From NCBI GenBank assembly GCA_020725115.1, contig DYFR01000004.1:61268-125267 (forward strand): DNA of 64,000 bases, read 5' to 3'. Under the pieces are notes generated by a model. It searched no databases and was not told the origin of the DNA. It saw only the letters and a list, made by a program, of their open reading frames with translations. Positions 19,406 through 27,821 of the stretch are shown here, piece by piece (the stretch's first letter is position 1; each line of letters opens with the position of its first letter). The DNA comes from Thiohalomonas denitrificans (GTDB taxonomy: Bacteria > Pseudomonadota > Gammaproteobacteria > Thiohalomonadales > Thiohalomonadaceae). A program made the translations under genes and the position numbers.

Positions 19406-20383
19406 CTAACCTCCCGTCTGCGACATGAAGCGCAGCGGCTTGTCAGGTGTTTCGTTGAAACTGTGCTTGAACGGCTTGAACGCGATGGCGTCGGTCAGCA
19501 GATTGACGAGTCCGTCGTGGGAGATGCCCTGGCGCAGATGGGGCCGCAGTTCGACGCTGTGGTCCTGGCCGAGGCAGAGGAAGAGGGTGCCGTCGACACC
19601 GAGGCGCACACGATTGCAGGTGTCGCAGAAGTGCTGCGAGATGGGGGTGATGAAACCGAGCTTGAGATCGGTGCCGGCCACCTGGACGTACTTGGCGGGT
19701 CCGCCGCCGGGCATCACCGCATCGACCAGGGAGAAGCGGCGTTCGAGACGCTCGCGCACCACGCGCAGGTCAAGATAATGGTCGGCGGCATCACGGCCGG
19801 TATCGCCCATGGGCATGGTCTCGATGAAGCGCAGGGTGTAGCCGTGCTCGATGCAGAACTGCACCATGGCCTCCACCTCGTCATCGTTGACCTCCTTCAT
19901 CACCACCATGTTGAGCTTGATGGGGGAGAAGCCTTCATCCTTTGCTGCAGCAAGGCCGCGCAGCACCTTTTCCAGCGGGCCGCCGGTGATGTGCCTGAAC
20001 CTCTCCGGCGTGATGGAATCGAGACTGATGTTGAGACGGGAGACGCCGGCCTGTTTCAGGGCGGCGGCATGTCTGGCCAGCTGCACGGCATTGGTGGACA
20101 GGGAGAGATCCTCGATGCCGGGAATGGCGGCCAGCTGCGCGGCGAGGTCGGGCAGGCCCTTGCGCACCAGGGGTTCGCCGCCGGTGAGGCGCAGGCGCTG
20201 CACGCCCATCGCGGCGAAGGCGGCGACGATGCGAGCGGTTTCATCGAACGACAGCCAGTGCTCGGGCACCTCGAAACCGGTGTAGCCCTGCGGCAGGCAG
20301 TAAAAGCAGCGCAGGTCGCAGCGGTCGGTGACCGACAGGCGCAGGTAATCGATATGGCGGCCGAAAGAATCGGTAAGCTGCAC
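19406..20383 (-). CDS. moaA: GTP 3',8-cyclase MoaA, copy 1
   Basis: MoaA is the radical-SAM enzyme that starts molybdenum-cofactor synthesis from GTP. The product is 325 residues from a GTG at 20383 with GGAGGAG upstream. It has the SAM cluster CDLRCFYC, GGEPLVRKGLPDL, the second-cluster cysteines in FCDTCNRVRL and CLGQDHSVELR, and ends in the double-glycine tail SQTGG. Bases 19482-20347 look identical to 28910-29775 in the second copy, while both gene ends differ, so recent gene conversion or duplication is likely. Two Mo enzymes in the window (NapA, SoeA) need this pathway. Confidence 0.96.
   Translation of the reverse strand: MQLTDSFGRHIDYLRLSVTDRCDLRCFYCLPQGYTGFEVPEHWLSFDETARIVAAFAAMGVQRLRLTGGEPLVRKGLPDLAAQLAAIPGIEDLSLSTNAVQLARHAAALKQAGVSRLNISLDSITPERFRHITGGPLEKVLRGLAAAKDEGFSPIKLNMVVMKEVNDDEVEAMVQFCIEHGYTLRFIETMPMGDTGRDAADHYLDLRVVRERLERRFSLVDAVMPGGGPAKYVQVAGTDLKLGFITPISQHFCDTCNRVRLGVDGTLFLCLGQDHSVELRPHLRQGISHDGLVNLLTDAIAFKPFKHSFNETPDKPLRFMSQTGG
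19482..20347. repeat. 866-bp tract shared with the second moaA (copy 1)
   Basis: By eye this tract matches 28910-29775 base for base at a constant offset of 9428. Divergence begins abruptly at both ends, inside the coding region. Confidence 0.85.
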
Positions 20384-20467
20384 GGTTATACTCCTCCTCG
20401 GGACTTGTTATAGAGCTCCCGGCTGCGCGGCACCAGCCGGCATTGTGGGTATCACCTGGGAGGTAAT

Positions 20468-21730
20468 GTGCGCGTCACAGTCGCGATGCTGTTGTTGCTC
20501 TGCGGCGGTTTTGCTGCGGCGGAAACGCTGCAGGCAATCCGCTTTGCCGGCAATGACACCACCCGGCCCGAAGTGATGCTGCAGGAAATGAGCATCGGCG
20601 TCGGCGACCCCCTTGATCTGGCGCTGATCGAGGATTCGCGTCAGGCCATCATGGATCTGGGTCTGTTCAAGGCGGTGCGGGCCGAGCTGCTGCAGGAGCC
20701 GGAAGGAGCGGCGCTGCTCATCACGGTGGAGGAAAAGTGGTACATCCTGCCCATCCCCCGTGTCGGCGTGCGCGCCGATGGCGAGGCGGACTACGGCATG
20801 GAGTTGCGCTTCGACAATCTGTTCGGTCTCAACCAGCGCTTCAAACTGGAGTACATCACCAAGGACTCTGTCACTACCGATGCGCCGTTGCGGCGCGAGC
20901 TGTTTGTCGGCTACACCTATCCGCGCATCATTGGTACGCCATATCAGCTTGATGTCAGTGCCGGCCATGTGACGCGCGAACAAAGGCAGCTGGATGACGG
21001 TGGCGAGGAGATCGGCCTGTACCGGCAGGACAGCCGCAGCCTGCGTCTTGGCCTGTACCGCTGGCAACGTGTCAGTGGGCCGTCGCGCGGCTGGCGCTAT
21101 GGTGGCGGCATCGGCCTGCAGCAGGAGGTCTACCAGCATCTCGACGGTGCCGCGGTGCCCTATCAGGATGCCAGCAATGTTCAGGTCAACGCCCTGGTGG
21201 AATTCGTTGATGTGCGTGAGGAGCAGTACCGGCGCCGTGGTCGGGCATATGGCTATAGCATCGAGCTGGGTGTGCCGCAGCTCGCTGATTTCAGCTACAA
21301 CCGCCACCTGCTGTATTACCGTCGCTATCTGCCTCTGGATGATCAGCGTTCCAATATCAACTACCGCTTTCAGCTCGGTCTTGCCAATGGCGAGGCCTTC
21401 GGCAGCCGTGCCTGGTCACTGGGAGGCAGCACCTCGCTGCGTGGCTACGAGGGCGGTTATGTTGCCGGCAATGCCATGCTGCTCAACAACATTGAGTACC
21501 TGTTTCCGCTGTCCGGTTACCGCCAGTTGCGCGGCGTGCTGTTCAGCGACATCGGCAGCGCCTGGCCTGGCGTGATGGAAATGGATCTGGGTGACCTCAA
21601 GGTTTCTGCCGGCGTCGGCCTGCGCTGGAAGGTGCAGTTATTTGTGGACGTAACCATCCGTCTGGATTTTGCCTGGGGGCTGGAACCCGAAACGCAAATG
21701 ACTTACCTCGAAACCAGTACCATGTTCTGA
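20468..21730 (+). CDS. BamA/TamA-like outer-membrane barrel with one POTRA-like domain
   Basis: The 420-residue protein starts with GTG at 20468 behind GGGAGGTAAT. A signal peptide ends at FAAA-ETL. Residues ~20-95 resemble a single POTRA domain (QAIRFAGNDTTRPEVMLQEM, DLGLFKAVRAELL). The rest is barrel-like, with the Omp85 motif GGSTSLRGYEGGYV and an aromatic C-terminal residue (TSTMF). It is much shorter than BamA or TamA, so it may be a minor assembly factor or translocator. It precedes archease by only two bases, though a shared job is not evident. Confidence 0.8.
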   Translation: MRVTVAMLLLLCGGFAAAETLQAIRFAGNDTTRPEVMLQEMSIGVGDPLDLALIEDSRQAIMDLGLFKAVRAELLQEPEGAALLITVEEKWYILPIPRVGVRADGEADYGMELRFDNLFGLNQRFKLEYITKDSVTTDAPLRRELFVGYTYPRIIGTPYQLDVSAGHVTREQRQLDDGGEEIGLYRQDSRSLRLGLYRWQRVSGPSRGWRYGGGIGLQQEVYQHLDGAAVPYQDASNVQVNALVEFVDVREEQYRRRGRAYGYSIELGVPQLADFSYNRHLLYYRRYLPLDDQRSNINYRFQLGLANGEAFGSRAWSLGGSTSLRGYEGGYVAGNAMLLNNIEYLFPLSGYRQLRGVLFSDIGSAWPGVMEMDLGDLKVSAGVGLRWKVQLFVDVTIRLDFAWGLEPETQMTYLETSTMF

Positions 21731-21732
21731 CC

Positions 21733-22152
21733 ATGGACGCCTACTGGCAGCACTTCCCTCATGAAGCCGACATCGGCGTGGCCGGCGTGGCGCCCGAGCT
21801 TGCTGCCGCCTTCGAGCAGGCGGCACTGGGCTTGATCGCCGTGATCTGCGAGCCGCAGCGGGTGCGGGCGCTAAGCACGGTGGATTTCATTTGCTCAGCC
21901 CCGGACAAGGAACTGTTGCTGGTGGACTGGCTCAATGCGCTGATCTTCGAGATGGCCACACGTCACATGCTGTTCTCCCGCTTTGAAGTTCAATTGGAAG
22001 GCACGCAGTTGCACGCCCGCGCCTGGGGCGAGGTGGTGGACGTGGCGCGCCATCAGCCGACAGTGGAAGTGAAGGGGGCAACCTATACTGAGCTCAAGGT
22101 GTTTCAGCAGCCGGATGGGTGGTGGCGGGCGCAGTGTGTTGTTGATGTTTGA
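21733..22152 (+). CDS. Archease, RtcB-activating protein
   Basis: The 139-residue product has the archease pattern: HFPHEADIGVAGVAPELAAAFEQAALGL, an acidic DWLNALIFEM segment, and ARAWGEVVDVARHQPTVEVKGATYTELKV. Archease speeds the guanylylation of the RNA ligase RtcB and permits multiple turnover. The gene lies 48 bp ahead of rtcB on the same strand, which strongly supports the call. Confidence 0.92.
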   Translation: MDAYWQHFPHEADIGVAGVAPELAAAFEQAALGLIAVICEPQRVRALSTVDFICSAPDKELLLVDWLNALIFEMATRHMLFSRFEVQLEGTQLHARAWGEVVDVARHQPTVEVKGATYTELKVFQQPDGWWRAQCVVDV

Positions 22153-22200
22153 GGCAGATACAAGAGGAAAGATACAGGTTACAAGCAAACAAAACGTCTC

Positions 22201-23649
22201 TTGTGTGAGGGCTGGGTCATGGTGCAGCAACGACTGACGCAACGTTCCGAATTCGAATGGGAGATCGCGCCCGTTGGCGCGATGCGTGTGCCGGCGGTGT
22301 TCTTTGCCAGCAAGGCGCTGATCGATGCCATGGATGCCAAGGTGTTCGAGCAGGCCTGCAACGTGGCGACCCTGCCCGGCATCGTGCAGGCTTCCTACGC
22401 CATGCCCGACGCACACTGGGGTTACGGTTTTCCCATCGGCGGCGTGGCCGCCTTCGATGCCGAGGCGGGCGGTGTGGTGTCCGCGGGAGGCGTCGGCTTC
22501 GACATTTCCTGCGGTGTGCGCACGCTGCACACCGGCCTCACGGCGGCGCAACTGGAGCGCATCAAGATACCGCTGGCCGATGCCCTGTTCGAACATGTTC
22601 CCGCCGGCGTGGGTAGTACCGGCACGCTGCGCCTCAACGACAAGGCGATGGATGCCATGCTGGGTGGCGGTGCGCAGTGGGCGGCGGAGCAGGGTTTTGG
22701 CAGCGCGGCCGATCTCGAACGTATCGAGGAGCATGGCCGCATGTCCGGCGCCGTGCCGGGCGCGGTTTCGGCGCAGGCCAAGAAGCGGCAGCGCGATGAG
22801 ATGGGCACGCTGGGTTCCGGCAATCATTACCTGGAGGTACAGCGTGTGGTCGAGGTATTCGATGCTGCCGCCGCTGCCGCCTTCGGGATCAAGGTGGATG
22901 ACGTGGTGGTGAGCATCCACTGCGGTTCGCGCGGGCTGGGCCATCAAATCGGCACGGAATATCTCAAGGAAATGGTTGTCGCGGCACCCGCATACGGCAT
23001 CCATCTGCCTGATCGCGAGCTGGCCAGTGCGCCCATCGACTCACCGCTCGGACAGCGCTATCTCGGCGCCATGCGCTCCGCCATCAACTGTGCCCTGGCC
23101 AATCGCCAGATCATCACCCACCTGACGCGCGAGGTGTTTGCGCGCATCACGCCGCAGGCCCGACTCGATCTGCTCTACGACGTGTCGCACAACACCTGCA
23201 AGGTGGAGGAGCATCTCATCGATGGTAGGCCGCAGCGTTTGTTCGTGCACCGCAAGGGTGCTACCCGTGCCTTTGGTCCCGGCCACCGCGAATTGCCGGA
23301 GACGCTGCGTGCGATCGGCCAGCCGGTACTCATCGGCGGCTCCATGGGCACCAGTTCCTATATCCTCGTGGGCACCAAGGAGAGCGAGACACGCGCCTTC
23401 AGTTCCGCCTGCCACGGCGCCGGTCGCGCCATGAGCCGCCATGCGGCAACGCGGCAATGGCACGGCCGCAATGTGGTGGATGAGCTCGCCGCGCGCGGCA
23501 TCCTGATCCGCAGCCCGTCGCTGCGTGGTGTGGCAGAGGAGGCACCCGGCGCCTACAAGGATGTATCCGCGGTGGTGGATGCGGCGGATGCCGCCGGGCT
23601 GGCGCGCAAGGTGGCCAGGCTGGTGCCTGTGGTGTGCGTGAAGGGTTAG
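22201..23649 (+). CDS. rtcB: RNA-splicing ligase RtcB
   Basis: RtcB joins RNA 3'-phosphate or 2',3'-cyclic phosphate ends to 5'-OH ends using GTP and manganese. The 482-residue protein has the metal-binding cysteine in GFDISCGVRT, HCGSRGLGHQIGTEYL, YDVSHNTCKVE, and the guanylylated-histidine region SACHGAGRAMSR. The start could be GTG/ATG near 22201-22219. No RtcR regulator or RtcA is seen next to it, so this archease-rtcB pair is probably regulated differently from that of E. coli. Confidence 0.95.
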   Translation: MCEGWVMVQQRLTQRSEFEWEIAPVGAMRVPAVFFASKALIDAMDAKVFEQACNVATLPGIVQASYAMPDAHWGYGFPIGGVAAFDAEAGGVVSAGGVGFDISCGVRTLHTGLTAAQLERIKIPLADALFEHVPAGVGSTGTLRLNDKAMDAMLGGGAQWAAEQGFGSAADLERIEEHGRMSGAVPGAVSAQAKKRQRDEMGTLGSGNHYLEVQRVVEVFDAAAAAAFGIKVDDVVVSIHCGSRGLGHQIGTEYLKEMVVAAPAYGIHLPDRELASAPIDSPLGQRYLGAMRSAINCALANRQIITHLTREVFARITPQARLDLLYDVSHNTCKVEEHLIDGRPQRLFVHRKGATRAFGPGHRELPETLRAIGQPVLIGGSMGTSSYILVGTKESETRAFSSACHGAGRAMSRHAATRQWHGRNVVDELAARGILIRSPSLRGVAEEAPGAYKDVSAVVDAADAAGLARKVARLVPVVCVKG

Positions 23650-23682
23650 GGTCTTTGGTTTCGAGTTTCGAGCGGAAAGAGT

Positions 23683-24144
23683 TCAGAGATCGCTGGGGCC
23701 GAAACTGCGCGCCTGGGCAAAGCCGCCGACGAAGCGCGCCGATTCGATATCGAGACGAAACAGGATGAAGTCGGGAAACTCGAACAGCTGTTCCGAGGCG
23801 GGCAGGCGCTCCAGGTAGCGGTCGCGCGCGCGGCGGTGTTCGTCACTGTCGCGGGCAACAACGGTGACACGGCCTTGCAGGGTGACGCGCTCCAGCTCCT
23901 GCGGGTCGCCGCTGCCGTCGTCGTCCTCGCCGATCACCAGGGCAGCCTTGCCGTTGGCGAGCAGATTGCCGGTGTGGGCGGCGAGGCGGGAGAGGTGCAG
24001 ATAGATCACAGCGGCGTTTTCGCCGCACACGTAGCCCACCATTGACGCCATTGGCATACCGCCGGCATCGCTGGTGGCGAGCGCCGCCCAGCGGCGCTGT
24101 CGCACCAGACGTTGCAGGCGGTTGCGCATGGAATCGTCGGTCAT
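23683..24144 (-). CDS. Pyridoxamine-5'-phosphate-oxidase-fold protein (HugZ-like)
   Basis: The 153-residue protein has the split-barrel FMN-binding text RQRRWAALATSDAGGMPMASMVGYV, HLSRLAAHTGNLLANGKAALVI and VTLQGRVTVV. This group includes heme-degrading HugZ proteins and general flavin reductases. Its placement beside a metal-uptake cluster could fit a heme or iron role, but that is inference. HugZ proteins are usually longer (about 240 residues), so this is a short relative. Confidence 0.75.
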   Translation of the reverse strand: MTDDSMRNRLQRLVRQRRWAALATSDAGGMPMASMVGYVCGENAAVIYLHLSRLAAHTGNLLANGKAALVIGEDDDGSGDPQELERVTLQGRVTVVARDSDEHRRARDRYLERLPASEQLFEFPDFILFRLDIESARFVGGFAQARSFGPSDL

Positions 24145-24182
24145 GTCGTGAGTCTACTACGGGTGCGGTGCCTCGTGGTTCA

Positions 24183-24938
24183 TCATGCCGCCGCAGTTTT
24201 TCGTACCAGCAGCGGCAACAGGAGTATGGTGCCTACGGCCAGGGTGCAGACGATGATGGCGCCGGAGGGCAGATCGAACCACAGCGACAGCAGCAGGCCG
24301 AGGCCGTAGCCGAACGCACCCACGCCATAGCCGAGCAGCAGGCCGTGCCGCGGCCCGCTGCGGCGCACGGCCAGCGCCGGCAGGATCAGGCTGGCGAACA
24401 CCAGATACACGCCCACCACCTGCACCGACAGCGTCACCGCCAGGGCGAACAACAGATAGAAGCCCGGTCGTGAGCGCTGCAGGCCGAAACCGAACCAGGC
24501 GGCCAGCACCAGCGTGGTAACGCCGGCCAGCGGCAGCAGATCACCCCAGGTGGTCCACAGGATTTGCCCCACCAGCAGTTGATGCAGCTGTTCGCCGCCG
24601 TGCGGGTCGTTGGCCAGCAGCAGCAGGGCCAGCGACGCGGTCACCACGAAACTGCTGCCGATGATCGCCTCCTGTACCTCGGGCCACAGCCGCTCGCTCA
24701 GGTTGAGCAGGGCGGCGCCGCCGAGGGCGGCGGCGAAGGCGCCGGCCTGGATGATCCAGGCCGACTCCAGGTGCAGGATGTGCGCCAGCACCACGCCGAG
24801 GGAGGCGAACTGGGCGATGGCGATGTCGATGAAGATGATGCCGCGCTCCAGCACGCGCCGCCCCAGCGGCACGTGGGTGGCGAGCACCAGCAGGCCCGCC
24901 ACGAAGGCGGGCAGGATGATGGCAAGGTCGTCGAACAT
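24183..24938 (-). CDS. Metal ABC transporter permease, ZnuB/MntB (ABC-3) family
   Basis: From the ATG at 24938 (MFDDLAIILPAFVAG) the product is 251 residues with about eight hydrophobic segments. Family text includes FIDIAIAQFASLGVVLAHIL, LLVGQILWTTWGDLLPL, and LALTVSVQVVGVYLVFASLILPALAVR. It is the inner-membrane channel of a zinc or manganese importer. The binding protein is upstream on the same strand, but no ABC ATPase gene is in the cluster. Confidence 0.85.
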   Translation of the reverse strand: MFDDLAIILPAFVAGLLVLATHVPLGRRVLERGIIFIDIAIAQFASLGVVLAHILHLESAWIIQAGAFAAALGGAALLNLSERLWPEVQEAIIGSSFVVTASLALLLLANDPHGGEQLHQLLVGQILWTTWGDLLPLAGVTTLVLAAWFGFGLQRSRPGFYLLFALAVTLSVQVVGVYLVFASLILPALAVRRSGPRHGLLLGYGVGAFGYGLGLLLSLWFDLPSGAIIVCTLAVGTILLLPLLVRKTAAA

Positions 24939-25082
24939 CGGTAAAACCTCCATTTCACCGCCGAGGCGCGGAGTTCGCAAAGGGGGGCTGAATCACCCTA
25001 AAAATATCAGTCCGCAAATTTAAAGGCCTTCACTCTCATCCAGATTCGTGTTCATTGGCGGACTTCATGGCTGTTGTTTCAA

Positions 25083-25985
25083 TCACCGCCCTTCCAGCAG
25101 GCGTGTGATGATGTCGTCGAACAGGCTGAACAGATTCTTGGCCTGGTCGCTGCCGCCGATGGTGAAGGGCAGTTCCACCGCCTTGACGCCGGCGCGCTGT
25201 TCCACCCACTGCGAGGGTCGCGGCGACTGGTAGTTGGCACGCAGCACCATGCGTGCCGGTGTCTGCTCCAGGCGCTTGACCACTTCGGCCAGATGGGCCG
25301 CCGAGGGATCGACGCCGGGCTTGGGTTCCAGATCCACCACCGTTTCCATGCCCAGCCACAGGATCAGATAGCTCCAGTTCTTGTGGTGCACCGCTACCGG
25401 CGTGCCCTTGAGCGGCGCGGCGCGTTGCTCCCAGCGTGTAATGGCCGCGCCCCAGCGCTGCTTGAAGTCGGCCAGGCGCGCGGCGTAGTGGGCGCTATTG
25501 GCGGCATCGATCTTTTGCAGCCGTGCCGTCAGGGCTTCGGCCACCGCCGGCAGCGTGCGCGGATCGAACAGGAAATGCGGATTGCCCGCGGCATGCACGT
25601 CGCCCATGGCGCGATCCAGCGTGTCCGGCTTTTCGATCAGCTCCGCATAGTCGGCGGCCTCGAACCAGCCCGGCCGGCCGGTCTGGATCTTCGCGTTGCC
25701 GGACTCGCGCTGCAGCAGCGGCAGCCAGCCGATCTCCAGTTCGGCGCCGGTGCATACCAGCAGGTCGGCGCGGCGTGCGCGGGCGATGAGCGAGGGCCTT
25801 GCCTCGATGCGGTGCGGATCCTGGCGCGGTGTGGTGGCGACACTCACGCTGGCCTTGTCGCCGGCCAGTTCCATCACCAGCGCGCCCCATTCCGGCTCGC
25901 AGGCCAGTACGTTCAGCGCGGCGTGCGACACCGCATTCCACAGCAAGCCCGCTACGAACATGACGGGCAGTGTCAGTCGCTTCAT
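25083..25985 (-). CDS. Metal ABC transporter substrate-binding protein (ZnuA-like)
   Basis: The 300-residue protein has a signal peptide (MKRLTLPVMFVAGLLWNAVSHAA) and the cluster-9 binding fold: CEPEWGALVMELAGD, ATTPRQDPHRIEARPSL, AGNPHFLFDPRTLPAVA, and HHKNWSYLILWLGM. Histidines at DPH, NPH and VHHKN correspond to the metal ligands of zinc-binding members. No acidic His-rich loop is seen. It lies upstream of the permease and downstream of an outer-membrane barrel gene. Confidence 0.85.
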   Translation of the reverse strand: MKRLTLPVMFVAGLLWNAVSHAALNVLACEPEWGALVMELAGDKASVSVATTPRQDPHRIEARPSLIARARRADLLVCTGAELEIGWLPLLQRESGNAKIQTGRPGWFEAADYAELIEKPDTLDRAMGDVHAAGNPHFLFDPRTLPAVAEALTARLQKIDAANSAHYAARLADFKQRWGAAITRWEQRAAPLKGTPVAVHHKNWSYLILWLGMETVVDLEPKPGVDPSAAHLAEVVKRLEQTPARMVLRANYQSPRPSQWVEQRAGVKAVELPFTIGGSDQAKNLFSLFDDIITRLLEGR

Positions 25986-26027
25986 AGTGTTCTCTCCATC
26001 AATTGGCGTAACGATTTCAAACCCTTT

Positions 26028-26105
26028 GCCGCAGAGACGCAGAGCCGCAGAGCCGCAGAGAAAAACGCCTTCATCAGCTCTGCGTCTCCGCGTCTTTGCG
26101 ACAGA
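26028..26105. repeat. CGCAGAGACGC-family inverted repeat
   Basis: GCCGCAGAGACGCAGAGCCGCAGAG faces CTCTGCGTCTCCGCGTCTTTGCG across a short spacer, forming a long imperfect hairpin between the barrel and binding-protein genes. The same motif occurs at 18501 and 59485. Confidence 0.65.
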
Positions 26106-26139
26106 CGGGTGTTGACGTTGCGTGGTGTAGCGTCGCCGG

Positions 26140-27345
26140 TCAGAACTTGTGCGCGCCGTGCGGGCCGATGCTCATCACGTATTGCACGATGATCTGGTTG
26201 TCGGTCACGTCACGCATGGACTTGTCCTGGGCCAGTTGCAGGCGCAGGCGCGAGAACTCCGACGGCGAGTAGTCCAGCATCACGCTGTGGCGCGTGGGGC
26301 TGTACTTGGCGTGCGCCAGCATCCCGTCGTTGGCGCCGTAGTCCACGGTGCCCGAGTCCAGCCAGTCGTGGCGGTAACCGACGCGCCAGCGCGGCATGAA
26401 CTGGTATACCGCCTGGGCGTAGAGGCCGGACTGCTTGGCGCTGTAGTCGCTGCTGGTGCCGTCGCACGCACCAGGCGGGGTCTCGCCGGTGTTGTCCTCG
26501 CACTCCAGTTCGCCGCTCTCGTGACGCTGGAAGTATTCCGCCTGAAGCTTGAGGTTGCGCTCGCGGCTGTTGCCGTCCGGCGCCCACTTCCACACGAAGT
26601 CGGCGATCCAGGTCCTGGAGTCGCCGCTGAAGTCGATGTGGGCCTCGACGTCGTTGGCATCCTCCACGTGGGACTCGCGGCCCTTGGGACTGGCGTGGAG
26701 GTAGGAGACGCCGGCGCGCCAGCTGTGCGAGTCGCCCCAGTCGTCGCCGATGCGGGCGAAGGCGGCCACGGCGCCGGCGCCGTTCTTGTCACCGCCCGCT
26801 GTCGAGCCGGGGAAGAACTGGCCGCGCGCCGCCTCGACGCCGAATTCCAGGAAGGTGGCGGTGGGCGCCAGCCAGCGCGCCTGCACGCCGTCGTGGATCA
26901 GGTGGGTGCCGAACAGCACCTTGTAGGCCAGGTTCTGATCGGCAAAGTCCCAGGCATGGGGGTGGTGTTCGTTGCCGTAGCCGATACCGGAGAGGAAGCG
27001 GCCGCCCTTCACCGTGAAGCCGTGATCCAGACTCAGGGTCTGGAACCAGGCCTCTTCCACCTCGACCTTTTCGTCGATGATGGCGAAGTTGGCGTAGCCG
27101 CGGAAGTAGTGATCGACGTTGGCGGAGAAGGTCAGCTCGGTGTGATCCAGGGAGAAGCCGCGGCTGCCGCCGTGGTCATGTTCGCCCGCCGGCAGGAAGC
27201 CGGTGACGTGGCGCTCCTCGATGTCCTTGGCGTTGAGATAACGGCCCTGCAGGATGAGGGAGATGTCCGGATTGAAGCTGTTGCTGCCGGCGGCCCAGAC
27301 GGGCGCCGTGCAGCAGGCCGCGACGGCCAGTGCGATGCGTTTCAT
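26140..27345 (-). CDS. Outer-membrane beta-barrel protein of a metal-uptake cluster
   Basis: The 401-residue protein has a signal peptide ending at VWAA-GSN and a porin-like pattern of alternating aromatic strands throughout (LKLQAEYFQRHE, WRVGYRHDWLDSGTVDYG, LQLAQDKSMRD). It has no TonB box or plug domain that I can see. Histidine-rich bits occur (GEHDHGGSRG, GNEHHPHAWD, closing IGPHGAHKF). Its place in line with a ZnuA-like and ZnuB-like pair suggests zinc or another metal crosses the outer membrane through it; that is inferred from context. Confidence 0.72.
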   Translation of the reverse strand: MKRIALAVAACCTAPVWAAGSNSFNPDISLILQGRYLNAKDIEERHVTGFLPAGEHDHGGSRGFSLDHTELTFSANVDHYFRGYANFAIIDEKVEVEEAWFQTLSLDHGFTVKGGRFLSGIGYGNEHHPHAWDFADQNLAYKVLFGTHLIHDGVQARWLAPTATFLEFGVEAARGQFFPGSTAGGDKNGAGAVAAFARIGDDWGDSHSWRAGVSYLHASPKGRESHVEDANDVEAHIDFSGDSRTWIADFVWKWAPDGNSRERNLKLQAEYFQRHESGELECEDNTGETPPGACDGTSSDYSAKQSGLYAQAVYQFMPRWRVGYRHDWLDSGTVDYGANDGMLAHAKYSPTRHSVMLDYSPSEFSRLRLQLAQDKSMRDVTDNQIIVQYVMSIGPHGAHKF

Positions 27346-27421
27346 TTTGACTCCTGAATATGCAAATCATGGCCCCGGCCAATGTCGGCCGGAGCGGGTC
27401 AGATGCGGTGATGAGCGTGGT

Positions 27422-27700
27422 TCAGGAGTAGAGCGGCGGGCCGCGCTGGCCCAGGGTGTGGCGATGGGGCTGCGGCAGCACGGCGGCGGTGTGCCGGTAA
27501 TGCAGTGCGATGAGGGTGGCCTGCGGCGGCAGGACGCTGATAGTCGTGGGTGTGGCGCCGTTACCCAGGGGACTGGCGAACAGACACACCGAGCAGCTCT
27601 CGCCGTGATGGGCGTCGAGGTCAGTGGCGTGCTCCAGCTCGACCCAGGAAAACAGCAGCAGGGCCAGGGCCAGGAAAATGTGCAGTCCGCGGTGCGGCAT
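27422..27700 (-). CDS. Small membrane-anchored protein with HH-CxxC motif, DUF2946-like
   Basis: The likely start is the ATG at 27700, giving 92 residues: a single N-terminal hydrophobic segment (IFLALALLLFSWVELEHA), then DLDAHHGESCSVCLFASP and a C-terminal RGPPLYS. The layout matches small DUF2946-type proteins found beside copper, zinc or iron uptake genes. The His and Cys residues could bind metal. It is the first gene of the leftward cluster, just downstream of a Fur-like box. Confidence 0.65.
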   Translation of the reverse strand: MPHRGLHIFLALALLLFSWVELEHATDLDAHHGESCSVCLFASPLGNGATPTTISVLPPQATLIALHYRHTAAVLPQPHRHTLGQRGPPLYS

Positions 27701-27739
27701 CGGCCTTGATGGACAGGGAACAGAGGTTCGCATTCTTTC

Positions 27740-27758
27740 GCAAATACGAATCATTGTC
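27740..27758 (-). promoter_or_regulatory. Fur/Zur-like operator
   Basis: On the minus strand GACAATGATTCGTATTTGC matches the classical 19-bp Fur box at about 13 of 19 positions, best in the left half (GAnAATGAT). It lies about 40 bp before the start of the small gene heading the metal-uptake cluster. The match is moderate, so either Fur or Zur, or neither, could bind. Confidence 0.45.
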
Positions 27759-27821
27759 AAAGAGAGGTGGTGCGGGAATGGCGGGTTACTTTGATCTGGC
27801 GATCCGGGGTGTTCAAGCGCT

